From: a virus
Length of the DNA: 29,906 nucleotides
IMG/VR virus record: IMGVR_UViG_3300050821_009352
Location: 1-29,906 of that record
Strand: one strand, 5' to 3'
The position numbers were made by a program, and so were the translations under genes. Shown piece by piece: positions 24,256 through 29,891 of this stretch (positions are counted from its first letter, which is position 1; each line of letters begins with the position of its first letter). Below the pieces are notes generated by a model. That model was not told the origin of the DNA, did not search any database, and saw only the letters and a list, made by a program, of their open reading frames with translations.

Positions 24256-24386
24256 GCCCGATCCGACGCCGGCTTGAGGAAGCGGTTGAAGCGCCGCTGA
24301 CGGCGCAGGTGCCCCAGCCACTCGAGCACCCCGGGCACCATCACCCCGAGCCCGGCGCCCAGCAGAAACCAGCCGACGGCGTGCAT
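24243..24386 (-). CDS. Small single-pass membrane protein (47 aa)
   Basis: ATG 24386 shares one base with the upstream stop (TGATG). The product has a hydrophobic segment (VGWFLLGAGLGVMVPGVLEW) and a strongly basic C-terminus (HLRRQRRFNRFLKP), predicting one membrane helix with a cytoplasmic tail. It is the last gene of the leftward operon. Size and topology suit a holin-like protein, but small membrane proteins are too generic for a firm call. Confidence 0.6.
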   Translation of the reverse strand: MHAVGWFLLGAGLGVMVPGVLEWLGHLRRQRRFNRFLKPASDRAQRS

Positions 24387-24622
24387 CACGACGGCGTCTT
24401 CATGTACAGGTTCGAGATGTCGCCGTCCTGGCCGTGATCGTGCATGCATTGCCGGAACAGGGCGAGCGTCTTCCGGTTCGCGTAAAACTCGATGTGCCAG
24501 GTATCATCATCCACGTACAGGTTGAACTGCGGACTCACGCGCTGGACGTGATGCGTACAGACGGTGACCGCCTGGTCGAGGGTGAGCGTGAGCAGCAGCA
24601 GCAGGGCGGGCAGGGGTTTCAT
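24386..24622 (-). CDS. Small exported protein
   Basis: ATG 24622 overlaps the exonuclease stop (ATGA); 78 residues. A signal peptide is clear (MKPLPALLLLLTLTLDQAVT), followed by a polar domain with two Cys (VCTHH, RQCMHD) and FNLYVDDDTWHIEFYANRK. The VTVC after the hydrophobic core is not a canonical lipobox. It could be a periplasmic factor or part of a lysis set with its membrane neighbours; not recognised. Confidence 0.6.
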   Translation of the reverse strand: MKPLPALLLLLTLTLDQAVTVCTHHVQRVSPQFNLYVDDDTWHIEFYANRKTLALFRQCMHDHGQDGDISNLYMKTPS

Positions 24623-25308
24623 AGTTGCTCCTGGCAGGCCCGCGCGAAGGTGCTGTAATCATCATGTGAGAAGAGCGGCGTCCGCCGGGTGCGCGGCGGC
24701 GGCCGGTCATCCCACCAGAGCTCATAGTCCCCGGGGTGCAGGTAGAGCAGCACGCGGCGCTCGGCGGTCACCGCCGTGCCGTCCGCGAACAGCACCCCGG
24801 GCATGGCGTACCCGGCGGTCTGGTAGGCGTGGCTCTTCATGGGGTTGCGCGTGCGCTTCCACTCGATGACGGTGCGCCGCCCGTCGAGGATCCGGAACTC
24901 ATCCATGGTGCCGCAGTAGTCGAGTTCCGGGTGGTAGACGATCCGTTGCGTCGTGGTCTCGCGCCCGTAGCGATTGAGAAACCGCTCGTAACTCCGCACG
25001 CAGCCAACCGCGCGTGCGTCCACGCTCGCCCAATCGAGATCGCCCTCGGCCAGCAGCCGGCAGCAGAGGTCCACGTGGTCGCCGAGGCCGCGCGCCCGCT
25101 CCATGAAGATGGGGTTGACGCCGGTATATTCTGCCGCGCACTCCGGCATGGCGCGGACGATCTGGGTGACGCTGCGTTTCTTGACTCCGTCGACCAGATA
25201 GCTGTGGTCGTCAGCGAAGAACTGGATCACGGGTGGCCCCTTCGGCTTCACGAAATCTCGGCCGTACTTGTGGAAGAAGTCATCCAGGATGGGGTCGGGC
25301 TTACTCAT
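24619..25308 (-). CDS. PD-(D/E)XK exonuclease, recombination type
   Basis: ATG 25308 overlaps the annealing-protein stop by 8 bases (ATGAGTAA); 229 residues. The nuclease core is GTMDEFRI (D136) followed by TVIEWKR (E149, K151), the D-x(n)-E-x-K pattern of RecB/lambda-Exo/Cas4-like enzymes; H78 in GLGDHVD fits the upstream His seen in RecB-type members. The N-terminus (SVTQIVRAMPECAAEYTGVN) is also typical of phage exonucleases of this group. Such enzymes resect double-stranded ends and hand the single strand to an annealing protein, here the directly preceding gene. Confidence 0.82.
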   Translation of the reverse strand: MSKPDPILDDFFHKYGRDFVKPKGPPVIQFFADDHSYLVDGVKKRSVTQIVRAMPECAAEYTGVNPIFMERARGLGDHVDLCCRLLAEGDLDWASVDARAVGCVRSYERFLNRYGRETTTQRIVYHPELDYCGTMDEFRILDGRRTVIEWKRTRNPMKSHAYQTAGYAMPGVLFADGTAVTAERRVLLYLHPGDYELWWDDRPPPRTRRTPLFSHDDYSTFARACQEQL

Positions 25309-26470
25309 CGTCGTCCCCGTCGTCATCGCCGAAGCTCTGGACACTGCCGCCCCGGTGCGTCGGCGCCAGCGCGCGCTCCTGCTCCCGCTGCTGCTCCCAT
25401 TGGCGCTGCCAGTTCTCCCGCGTCCGGAATGCCTCCTCCTGCTGCTGCTCGAACTGCTGATAGTTCTGTCGGTAGTGGTAGGGGTCGGCCGGCACCTGCG
25501 CCCCCGCGACCCCCGCGGTAATGAGCACCGCCAGCAGGGCGAGGCCCCGCACCGCGGGCACCCAGCGGCCACGGACATAGCGGGCATGCGGCTTGGGCTG
25601 CGGCTTGGGCAGATTCGTCAGCAGCAGATGCATCACCTGCTGGTATTCGTGCGGCGTCAGGTCGGGGAAATGCTCCTTCCCGAACTCCTTGCCGATGTGG
25701 TTCTTCACGTTGGCTCTTACTTCCTCGAGGGGGCGCCCGAAGCCTTCCGAATACTCTCGGAGGGCGGCTTCCAGCGCGTTGTGCTGCTTGCGGGTGATGA
25801 CGGCGGCGAGTGGCACCGGCGGTGCGGGGGCCGGCGCCGGCGCCGCCGCGCTCACGGGATCGGCCGTTGTGGTGGGCGCGTCGGCCCCACCACCGACCGC
25901 CGTGTCTGCAGGCAATGTCCTCACCTCGTCGCCATGCCGCAGACTCCCCGTGGTGGCGCTGGCCCGCTGTGGGGGAGCGTAGGGCTCCCCCACATCCTCG
26001 ATGCTTGCCACTTCGGTCTCGTCCAGCATCCCGAGGCCGCAGATCGACAGCGTCCCGCGGCGTTTGGCTTTCGTCTCGCACTTCATGTAGGCGTTCGCGA
26101 GATTCTCGCCGGTCAGCCCCTTGATCGGCACGGCGCCGGTGGCGCGGTCGGTGCGGCCCGTGCCGTCCTGCAACGCGACCTCGATGACATAGACGTCCCC
26201 GATCAGGTCCTTCCGCATGTCGGTGACACTGACCTTGTGGAGTTTGCGGAGTTGCTCGGTGCAGTCGCGGAGCGCGTAGAGCACGAGTTTTCCGTTCAGC
26301 TTGATGTAGGCGAAGGGCTTGGTCAGGGGATTGAGACCCAGCGAGTCGCACACGCGGGCGTAGTAATCGAGACGTTCCTCGATGGTGAGCGCAGTCAGAT
26401 CGCCGCCGACGAGCAGATTCTCGAGCGTCTTGGGTGGCGTCGGGGTCAGGGCGGTCTCGGCGGTATTCAT
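25301..26470 (-). CDS. ssDNA-annealing recombinase with an unusual membrane/coiled-coil C-terminal extension
   Basis: ATG 26470 overlaps the RHH gene stop (ATGA); 389 residues. The N-terminal 155 residues (YYARVCDSLGLNPLTKPFAY, KLVLYALRDCTEQLRKLH, NAYMKCETKAKRRGTLSICG, LGMLDETEV) match a widespread phage protein type that I associate with RecT/Rad52-like annealing. An Ala/Pro linker (200-222) leads to a helical domain (226-290). Then comes a surprise: a hydrophobic segment (VRGLALLAVLITAGVAGAQ, 307-325) that resembles a signal anchor, and a Gln/Glu/Arg-rich coil (FEQQQEEAFRTRENWQRQWE) ending in DDDGDDDE. The second part looks like an inner-membrane spanin or a secreted protein fused in frame. 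Confidence 0.75.
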   Translation of the reverse strand: MNTAETALTPTPPKTLENLLVGGDLTALTIEERLDYYARVCDSLGLNPLTKPFAYIKLNGKLVLYALRDCTEQLRKLHKVSVTDMRKDLIGDVYVIEVALQDGTGRTDRATGAVPIKGLTGENLANAYMKCETKAKRRGTLSICGLGMLDETEVASIEDVGEPYAPPQRASATTGSLRHGDEVRTLPADTAVGGGADAPTTTADPVSAAAPAPAPAPPVPLAAVITRKQHNALEAALREYSEGFGRPLEEVRANVKNHIGKEFGKEHFPDLTPHEYQQVMHLLLTNLPKPQPKPHARYVRGRWVPAVRGLALLAVLITAGVAGAQVPADPYHYRQNYQQFEQQQEEAFRTRENWQRQWEQQREQERALAPTHRGGSVQSFGDDDGDDDE

Positions 26471-26667
26471 GCGTCCTCCTCGGGGGTGTCGGGGCCGGCA
26501 TGGGCCCGCAAGAACTCGGTGAGCGCGTCGTTGATGCAGTCGGACATGCTGCGCCCGCTCGTGGTGGCGTACACCTTGAGGCGGTGGTGCAACGTGGCGA
26601 GCATGCGCGCGTTGAATTGCACTTGGCTGCCGTAGAGCATGATGGGATGTGGCCGGGATTTGGCCAT
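26467..26667 (-). CDS. Ribbon-helix-helix DNA-binding protein
   Basis: ATG 26667 shares a base with the upstream stop (TAATG); 66 residues. VQFNARMLATLHHRLKVYAT then GRSMSDCINDALTEFLRAH follows the strand-helix-helix pattern of MetJ/Arc-type regulators, with an alternating N-terminal strand and a helix-capping SMSD turn. It would bind DNA as a dimer and could autoregulate the operon; no operator is identified. Confidence 0.75.
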   Translation of the reverse strand: MAKSRPHPIMLYGSQVQFNARMLATLHHRLKVYATTSGRSMSDCINDALTEFLRAHAGPDTPEEDA

Positions 26668-26888
26668 TAGGATTCCTTCGCCCACGGCAGGGCGTCGAAG
26701 GCGGCTAGCCGAGCACGGATGGCTTTAACGCCGATTGCTTGGCTATGAGGTTCGCGTAGGCAATGGTCGAGGAGGTATTGCACATCCGCCGCTCGCTGCC
26801 GTGCGATGACGCGGGCTTCGTCGCGCTCGGCGACTAACCGATCCATCTGCGTCCTGTGGTGCACGGCGAGTTCCTCAAAGGCGTTCAT
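26667..26888 (-). CDS. WAK-tail small protein with ERDEAR coil (73 aa)
   Basis: ATG 26888 overlaps the upstream stop (ATGA). The product has an N-terminal coil (EELAVHHRTQMDRLVAERDE), the shared block ERDEARVIAR, a unique middle (YLLDHCLREPHSQAIGVKAI), and the shared tail FDALPWAKES. The tail DNA carries AAGGA just before the next ATG. It is one of seven consecutive genes with such a tail. Function unknown. Confidence 0.7.
   Translation of the reverse strand: MNAFEELAVHHRTQMDRLVAERDEARVIARQRAADVQYLLDHCLREPHSQAIGVKAIRARLAAFDALPWAKES
26675..26686 (-). repeat. Junction core repeat, copy at end of gene 26667-26888
   Basis: The 12-base core CCTTCGCCCACG (plus strand) encodes the PWAK/SWAK tail on the minus strand and lies just upstream of the next start. 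Further copies lie at 27072, 27389, 27583, 27735 and 27920, always at the same place in the gene. Confidence 0.85.
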
Positions 26889-27061
26889 GCCGCGCGCTCC
26901 TTGGCGTTGATGGTTTCGACGATGAGGTCAGCGTTGTCCCGCAATCGGACATCCGCAATCCACGCACCCTGGCAGTCGTAGATGGCGAAGAAGGTCCCGC
27001 CATTGACGCCGTCGACTTTGGGCTCTCCGCGTCGCCACGGTCTCGGGGATATGTTGCTCAT
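26885..27061 (-). CDS. Small conserved phage-type protein carrying the AKERAA tail (58 aa)
   Basis: ATG 27061 overlaps the upstream stop (ATGA). The body, SPRPWRRGEPKVDG then FFAIYDCQGAWIADVRLRDN and ADLIVETIN, matches a common small phage protein pattern (S-PW ... I.DA.G ... NA.LI..A.N) of unknown function. It ends in NAKERAA, and its last 17 bases are identical to those of the unrelated genes at 27058 and 27366. It lacks the ERDEAR coil, which shows the tail is separable from the body. Confidence 0.7.
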   Translation of the reverse strand: MSNISPRPWRRGEPKVDGVNGGTFFAIYDCQGAWIADVRLRDNADLIVETINAKERAA

Positions 27062-27369
27062 GCCGCGCGCTCCTTCGCCCACGACAGCGCGTCGAAGGCG
27101 GCGCGGGCGGCGTCAAGTTCGTCGCGTCCGCATTCGCAGGCGGCGTTAGGTTTCCCGCGCGCCTTCGGGCACCGAAGGTCATGCTGGTCCGCGCACGAGA
27201 ACGCGCCACGATTCCCGTCGCATACATCAAGGGCCGCGATTACCCGCCGCGAGATGGAGCGTGCGGACTCTGTGTCTGCACGCGACTGCGTTAGCTGGGC
27301 GCGGGCTTCGTCGCGCTCGCGCAGAAACCCATTGCGCTCTGTCGCTAGTCTATCGCTAGGGTCGATCAT
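27058..27369 (-). CDS. WAK-tail small protein with ERDEAR coil and Cys-rich middle (103 aa)
   Basis: ATG 27369 overlaps the upstream stop (ATGA). It contains FLRERDEARAQLTQSRADTE as coiled coil, then a Cys/His-rich section (VCDGNRG, SCADQHDLRCP, NAACECGRDE) with five Cys that might bind zinc, and the tail AAFDALSWAKERAA. The coil and tail are shared with neighbours and the middle is unique. Function unknown. Confidence 0.7.
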   Translation of the reverse strand: MIDPSDRLATERNGFLRERDEARAQLTQSRADTESARSISRRVIAALDVCDGNRGAFSCADQHDLRCPKARGKPNAACECGRDELDAARAAFDALSWAKERAA

Positions 27370-27575
27370 GCCGCGCGCTCCTTGGCGGCCTTCGCCCACG
27401 GCAGGGGGCCGAGCGCAGCCCTCCCCTCCTTGCGGATGTACGCACGGAGTTGGGCAATGCCCCAACCGTCGACATTTTCGACGATCGTGATTAGCGCGGC
27501 GCGGACTTGGTCGCGCTCGGCTTTCAGCCGCGCATCGTAGATCGCCTGCTCTCGTTCGGGTTGTTCCAGGCTCAT
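27366..27575 (-). CDS. WAK-tail small protein with ERDxxR coil (69 aa)
   Basis: ATG 27575 overlaps the upstream stop (ATGA). Coil: REQAIYDARLKAERDQVRAA, a diverged ERDEAR block (two mismatches in the 19-base DNA core). Middle: ENVDGWGIAQLRAYIRKEGR. The tail is extended, GPLPWAKAAKERAA, as if a WAK end and an AKERAA end were joined in series, which is direct evidence of tail recombination or duplication. Confidence 0.7.
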   Translation of the reverse strand: MSLEQPEREQAIYDARLKAERDQVRAALITIVENVDGWGIAQLRAYIRKEGRAALGPLPWAKAAKERAA

Positions 27576-27727
27576 GCGTCGTCCTTCGCCCACGATACGA
27601 TCAGTCCGTGAGCCTCGCGTTGATGCTCAATCAGATGTTTCCGACAAAACCAGAGCGCGGGCTGGTCATCGACCGCGCAGCACATCAGGTCGTGGTAGGT
27701 TTCGCAGACTTCGCAGCGCGGTCTCAT
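27572..27727 (-). CDS. WAK-tail zinc-finger-like mini-protein (51 aa)
   Basis: ATG 27727 overlaps the upstream stop (ATGA). RPRCEVCETYHDLMCCAVDD then WFCRKHLIEHQREAHG has the Cys/His spacing of a small zinc-binding knuckle (CxxC, CC, C..H, H...H). The tail is SWAKDDA; no ERDEAR block is present. The tail is thus fused to a third, unrelated body. Function unknown; nucleic acid or protein binding is possible. Confidence 0.7.
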   Translation of the reverse strand: MRPRCEVCETYHDLMCCAVDDQPALWFCRKHLIEHQREAHGLIVSWAKDDA

Positions 27728-27909
27728 TTGTTGTCCTTCGCCCACGGCAGCGCGTCGAAGTCGTTGCAGACCTTCAGCCAAGGTTCGCAGTCATCTTCGC
27801 CCGTCATGCATGCCCGCAGCCGCCGCGCGATGGCGCGGGCTTCGTCGCGCTCGCGGCGTGCGCCGTGGTACAGGTCCACCATTGCAAGGTAATCGTCGCG
27901 CATCGTCAT
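27724..27909 (-). CDS. WAK-tail small protein with ERDEAR coil (61 aa)
   Basis: ATG 27909 overlaps the upstream stop (ATGA); an ATG two codons later (27903) is possible. RDDYLAMVDLYHGARRERDE then ARAIARRLRA forms the coil, followed by CMTGEDDCEPWLKVCND and the tail FDALPWAKDNK. A 32-base stretch over the coil is identical to one in the next upstream gene. Confidence 0.7.
   Translation of the reverse strand: MTMRDDYLAMVDLYHGARRERDEARAIARRLRACMTGEDDCEPWLKVCNDFDALPWAKDNK
27823..27854 (-). repeat. 32-base exact direct repeat, copy 1 (ERDEAR block)
   Basis: These 32 bases recur exactly at 28008-28039; both encode the ERDEARAIAR coil in neighbouring genes. The inner 19 bases (27835-27853) also occur exactly at 26811-26829 and 27301-27319, with a diverged copy at 27501-27519. 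Identity at nucleotide level, including third positions, implies recent duplication or gene conversion. Confidence 0.9.
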
Positions 27910-28112
27910 GCCGCGTCATCCTTCGCCCACGACAGGGCGTGCATCCTCTGGAGTAGCTCTTCATGCCCGGCCCAAATCTGGTAGTTGGACAGCGCCTCGG
28001 CGAGTTCCCGCGCGATGGCGCGGGCTTCGTCGCGCTCGCCGAGCGCTTGCAGTCGATCCTTGTGGATCGCGGCCACCTCACGCTCATGCAGCAGGTTCCT
28101 CTTCCCGCTCAT
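27906..28112 (-). CDS. WAK-tail small protein with ERDEAR coil (68 aa)
   Basis: ATG 28112 overlaps the upstream stop (ATGA). KRNLLHEREVAAIHKDRLQA then LGERDEARAIARELAEALSN forms one continuous coil; the middle is IWAGHEELLQRM and the tail HALSWAKDDAA. It is the first member of the array, next to conserved early genes that lack the tail. Function unknown. Confidence 0.7.
   Translation of the reverse strand: MSGKRNLLHEREVAAIHKDRLQALGERDEARAIARELAEALSNYQIWAGHEELLQRMHALSWAKDDAA
28008..28039 (-). repeat. 32-base exact direct repeat, copy 2 (ERDEAR block)
   Basis: Exact copy of 27823-27854, in the gene at 27906-28112. The two copies sit 185 bases apart in the same orientation, so recombination between them would delete one gene boundary and create an in-frame hybrid gene. 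Confidence 0.9.
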
Positions 28113-28519
28113 CGGGATGCCGCCTGATCTGCCGCATCGACCGCGGCGGCGTACTGCGTCCAGTCGACGCCGAGCTCGTGCGCTACGAGGCGCTCGATGC
28201 CCGACGCGAAGTCGTGCTCGTGGTGATAGATGATCCACGGCTGGTCGCCCGGCTCCTCGTAGGGCGCGGTGAGCGCTTGCGCGTCGGCCGCGTCGATCTC
28301 GGCCGGCGTGATGCCGCGCTGCAGGCAGGCCCACGCCTCCAGCAGTTCGTGGACGGCGACCAGGAAGCTGTACTCCGGCTTGGGCATCGCGGAGACGCGG
28401 ATGTGCAACGTGCCGTCCGGATCCAGCACCCAGTCGCCGACGGTCTGATAGCGCTGCGCCGCGGGCGCGATGGTCTCGATCACGATCCGAGGCGGCATGA
28501 CGCAGACTGCCGGGGGCAT
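28109..28519 (-). CDS. Conserved phage early protein with HE motif
   Basis: I take ATG 28519, which shares a base with the upstream stop (TGATG); ATG 28498 is possible. 136 residues. The core SFLVAVHELLEAWACLQRGI with AEIDAADAQ, then EEPGDQPWIIYHHEHDFASG and IERLVAHELGVDW, matches a conserved phage hypothetical type I recall from many genomes. The HELLE helix resembles a metalloprotease motif, but a full zincin site (HExxH) is not present. Function unknown. Confidence 0.7.
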   Translation of the reverse strand: MPPAVCVMPPRIVIETIAPAAQRYQTVGDWVLDPDGTLHIRVSAMPKPEYSFLVAVHELLEAWACLQRGITPAEIDAADAQALTAPYEEPGDQPWIIYHHEHDFASGIERLVAHELGVDWTQYAAAVDAADQAASR

Positions 28520-28800
28520 CACCTTGGCACCACTTCGCGGATGCGCGTGTGGATCTGCATCCAGATGTTCGGCACGTAGCACGGCGGGTCGCCGACCAGG
28601 TCCGCGTCGTCGCGCCCGTCACAGATGGCGGCGATCTCCTCGAGGACGGCGGTCAGTTTGTTGATGCGCGCCAGGCACTGCGCGTGCCCTTGGTAGTGCT
28701 TAACGGTGCCGGGGCCGTCGCGGTCCTCGGCGGGGTCGGGGGACTCGTCGCGGTCGGCGCGGCACTTCCAGGTGTCGTAGCCGCGGAAGCCGTCAGCCAT
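28519..28800 (-). CDS. Hypothetical early protein
   Basis: ATG 28800 overlaps the upstream stop by 8 bases (ATGGCTGA). The 93-residue product starts MADGFRGYDTWKCRADRDES, with a polar, acidic N-terminus and a helical centre (QGHAQCLARINKLTAVLEEI). The DTWK opening is frequent in small phage early proteins. No function assignable. Confidence 0.6.
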   Translation of the reverse strand: MADGFRGYDTWKCRADRDESPDPAEDRDGPGTVKHYQGHAQCLARINKLTAVLEEIAAICDGRDDADLVGDPPCYVPNIWMQIHTRIREVVPR

Positions 28801-28990
28801 CGATCGGACTCCGCAGGTAGTCGACCAACGCCTGCAAAACACTCGACTCGAGCGCAATGCGATTCCTGATCTCGATGCCGTTCTCGGTCGTCAACCACAG
28901 GAAGTGCCCATCCGTTTCGGCGTACACGGCATCCCCGAGATAATCCCGGGGGCGTTTCGCGAGACTGAACTTTCGGGTCGGTTCGTTCAT
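28793..28990 (-). CDS. Conserved phage early protein (YLGD-VY type), first gene of leftward operon
   Basis: ATG 28990 is the first start after the operon promoter; 65 residues. KRPRDYLGDAVYAETDGHFL then WLTTENGIEIRNRIALESSV with LQALVDYLR matches a small phage protein pattern (YLGDGVY ... WLTTEDG ... NRIALE) found beside recombination genes in many phages, with no known role. Only seven bases separate the -10 element from the ATG, so the mRNA is predicted to have no leader. Confidence 0.75.
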   Translation of the reverse strand: MNEPTRKFSLAKRPRDYLGDAVYAETDGHFLWLTTENGIEIRNRIALESSVLQALVDYLRSPIDG

Positions 28991-28997
28991 AGCTAGT

Positions 28998-29026
28998 CTT
29001 GTACATCCGGCATCGCCAAAAGTCAA
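28998..29026 (-). promoter_or_regulatory. Sigma70-type promoter of the leftward operon
   Basis: On the minus strand TTGACT (29026-29021) and TACAAG (29003-28998) are separated by exactly 17 bases. The match is 5/6 to TTGACA and 4/6 to TATAAT. A start point about seven bases after the -10 element falls at the ATG at 28990. AAAAG (29018-29022) and CTTTT (29037-29041) form a possible operator inverted repeat overlapping the -35. Confidence 0.6.
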
Positions 29027-29069
29027 ACCCGTCCGGCTTTTCCCGGGCTGCTTTCCCCGCCGGGTGGCC

Positions 29070-29078
29070 TATGCTAAT
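29070..29078 (+). promoter_or_regulatory. Weak -10 element for the divergent regulator
   Basis: TATGCTAAT offers overlapping -10 hexamers (TATGCT, GCTAAT) 11-14 bases before the ATG at 29089. No good -35 is seen at the proper distance, which would fit an activator-dependent or weak promoter. It faces away from the leftward promoter across a gap of about 100 bases, the usual switch-region layout of temperate phages. Confidence 0.35.
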
Positions 29079-29088
29079 TTCCGGCGCC

Positions 29089-29436
29089 ATGGAGAACGCA
29101 GTCAGCAAGGCGATCCGCATCCTCGGGCCGACCCTCTTCCAAGCCGCCGTCAAGACCGGGATCCAGCCGACGACGCTCTGGAAGTGGGCGAAGGCGGGCC
29201 GCATCAAGGACGGGCTGCGCGCCGTCCAGATCGCGCGGCTGACGGACGGGCAGGTCACGGTCGAGGAGCTGGTGGGGGCGAGCCCGAACGGCCACCCGGG
29301 CGACGGCGCGCAGGCGAAAGGCCCGTTATCGGCTACATCCCCCGACTCCCCGGCGACTGAAGGCCCGCTATCGCCCGCATACCCGGCCTCGCCGGGGACA
29401 GCTACGGCCCCGGTCACGCAGGCCCTCGCCGCCTGA
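29089..29436 (+). CDS. Cro/YdaS-like HTH regulator
   Basis: ATG 29089; 115 residues. ENAVSKAIRILGPTLFQAAV then KTGIQPTTLWKWAKAGRIKD and LTDGQVTVEEL follows the YdaS/Cro helix-turn-helix pattern (helix 2-turn-helix 3 with TTLWKW, then the T.GQVT..EL helix). The C-terminal 45 residues are Pro/Ser/Ala-rich and disordered (KGPLSATSPDSPATEGPLSP), unusual for this family. It is divergently transcribed from the early operon and is the likely repressor of that promoter. Confidence 0.75.
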   Translation: MENAVSKAIRILGPTLFQAAVKTGIQPTTLWKWAKAGRIKDGLRAVQIARLTDGQVTVEELVGASPNGHPGDGAQAKGPLSATSPDSPATEGPLSPAYPASPGTATAPVTQALAA

Positions 29437-29465
29437 GCCGGGGATGAGGCCATCGTGGTGGTGGT

Positions 29466-29477
29466 TCTGGTACCAGA
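29466..29477. repeat. 12-bp perfect palindrome
   Basis: TCTGGTACCAGA reads the same on both strands. It lies in the 77-base gap between the regulator and integrase ends (29437-29513), a place where attachment sites or operators occur. No second copy was found in the window, so the role is open. Confidence 0.4.
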
Positions 29478-29513
29478 TGGATTGCGCCTGCGCGGCGGCT
29501 CAATGGGTGGCTG

Positions 29514-29891
29514 CTACGCCCGCCGTCGATGAGGCTTCGTGAACGCCAAGACCTTCCCGAGGCCGTGGTGGCGCGCAGGCTGCGGCGGATGACGGGTCGG
29601 CTCGTCATCGAGCAGGGCCAGGAGGTCGGGCCGGCTCGCGCGAATGCCACTTCCGTACAAATCCACGGTCAGCTTGATCGAGGCGTGACCCATCTGCTGC
29701 CGGACGTACTGCATATCCGCGCCCTCGCTCAGGAGCAGGGAGGCGTAGGTATGGCGCAAGGCGTGCGGGGTGAAGTGGGCGGGCAGTCCCGCCCGCGCGA
29801 CGGCGCGGCCGAAGGCCCGCTCCATGGATGCGGGATCCAGGGGCCGTCCGGGATGTCTCCCGGGAAACAAAAACCGGGAAACAGGAGCGAC
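29514..29891 (-). CDS. int: Tyrosine-type integrase, C-terminal part (truncated by window end)
   Basis: Reading leftward, the frame is open from the window edge to the TAG at 29514. The start is missing; a TTG at 29870 is not a real start because RFLFPGRHPGRPLDP continues upstream. The catalytic domain shows HALRHTYASLLLSEGADMQY (the H-x-x-R box and following helix) and QMGHASIKLTVDLYG with the second His and the nucleophilic Tyr. It catalyses site-specific integration and excision. Sequence beyond 29891 is a C-run and is not reliable. Confidence 0.88.
   Translation of the reverse strand, partial: VAPVSRFLFPGRHPGRPLDPASMERAFGRAVARAGLPAHFTPHALRHTYASLLLSEGADMQYVRQQMGHASIKLTVDLYGSGIRASRPDLLALLDDEPTRHPPQPARHHGLGKVLAFTKPHRRRA

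Noticed and set aside
26663-28040. CRISPR array or integron cassette array
   Set aside because: Repeats lie inside reading frames at irregular distances with coding function, not as constant repeats with short spacers. No attC-like hairpins or integron integrase are seen.
29437-29513. tRNA-derived attachment site next to the integrase
   Set aside because: No tRNA 3-prime arm pattern (GTTCRA plus acceptor end) is present; only a 12-bp palindrome of unknown role.
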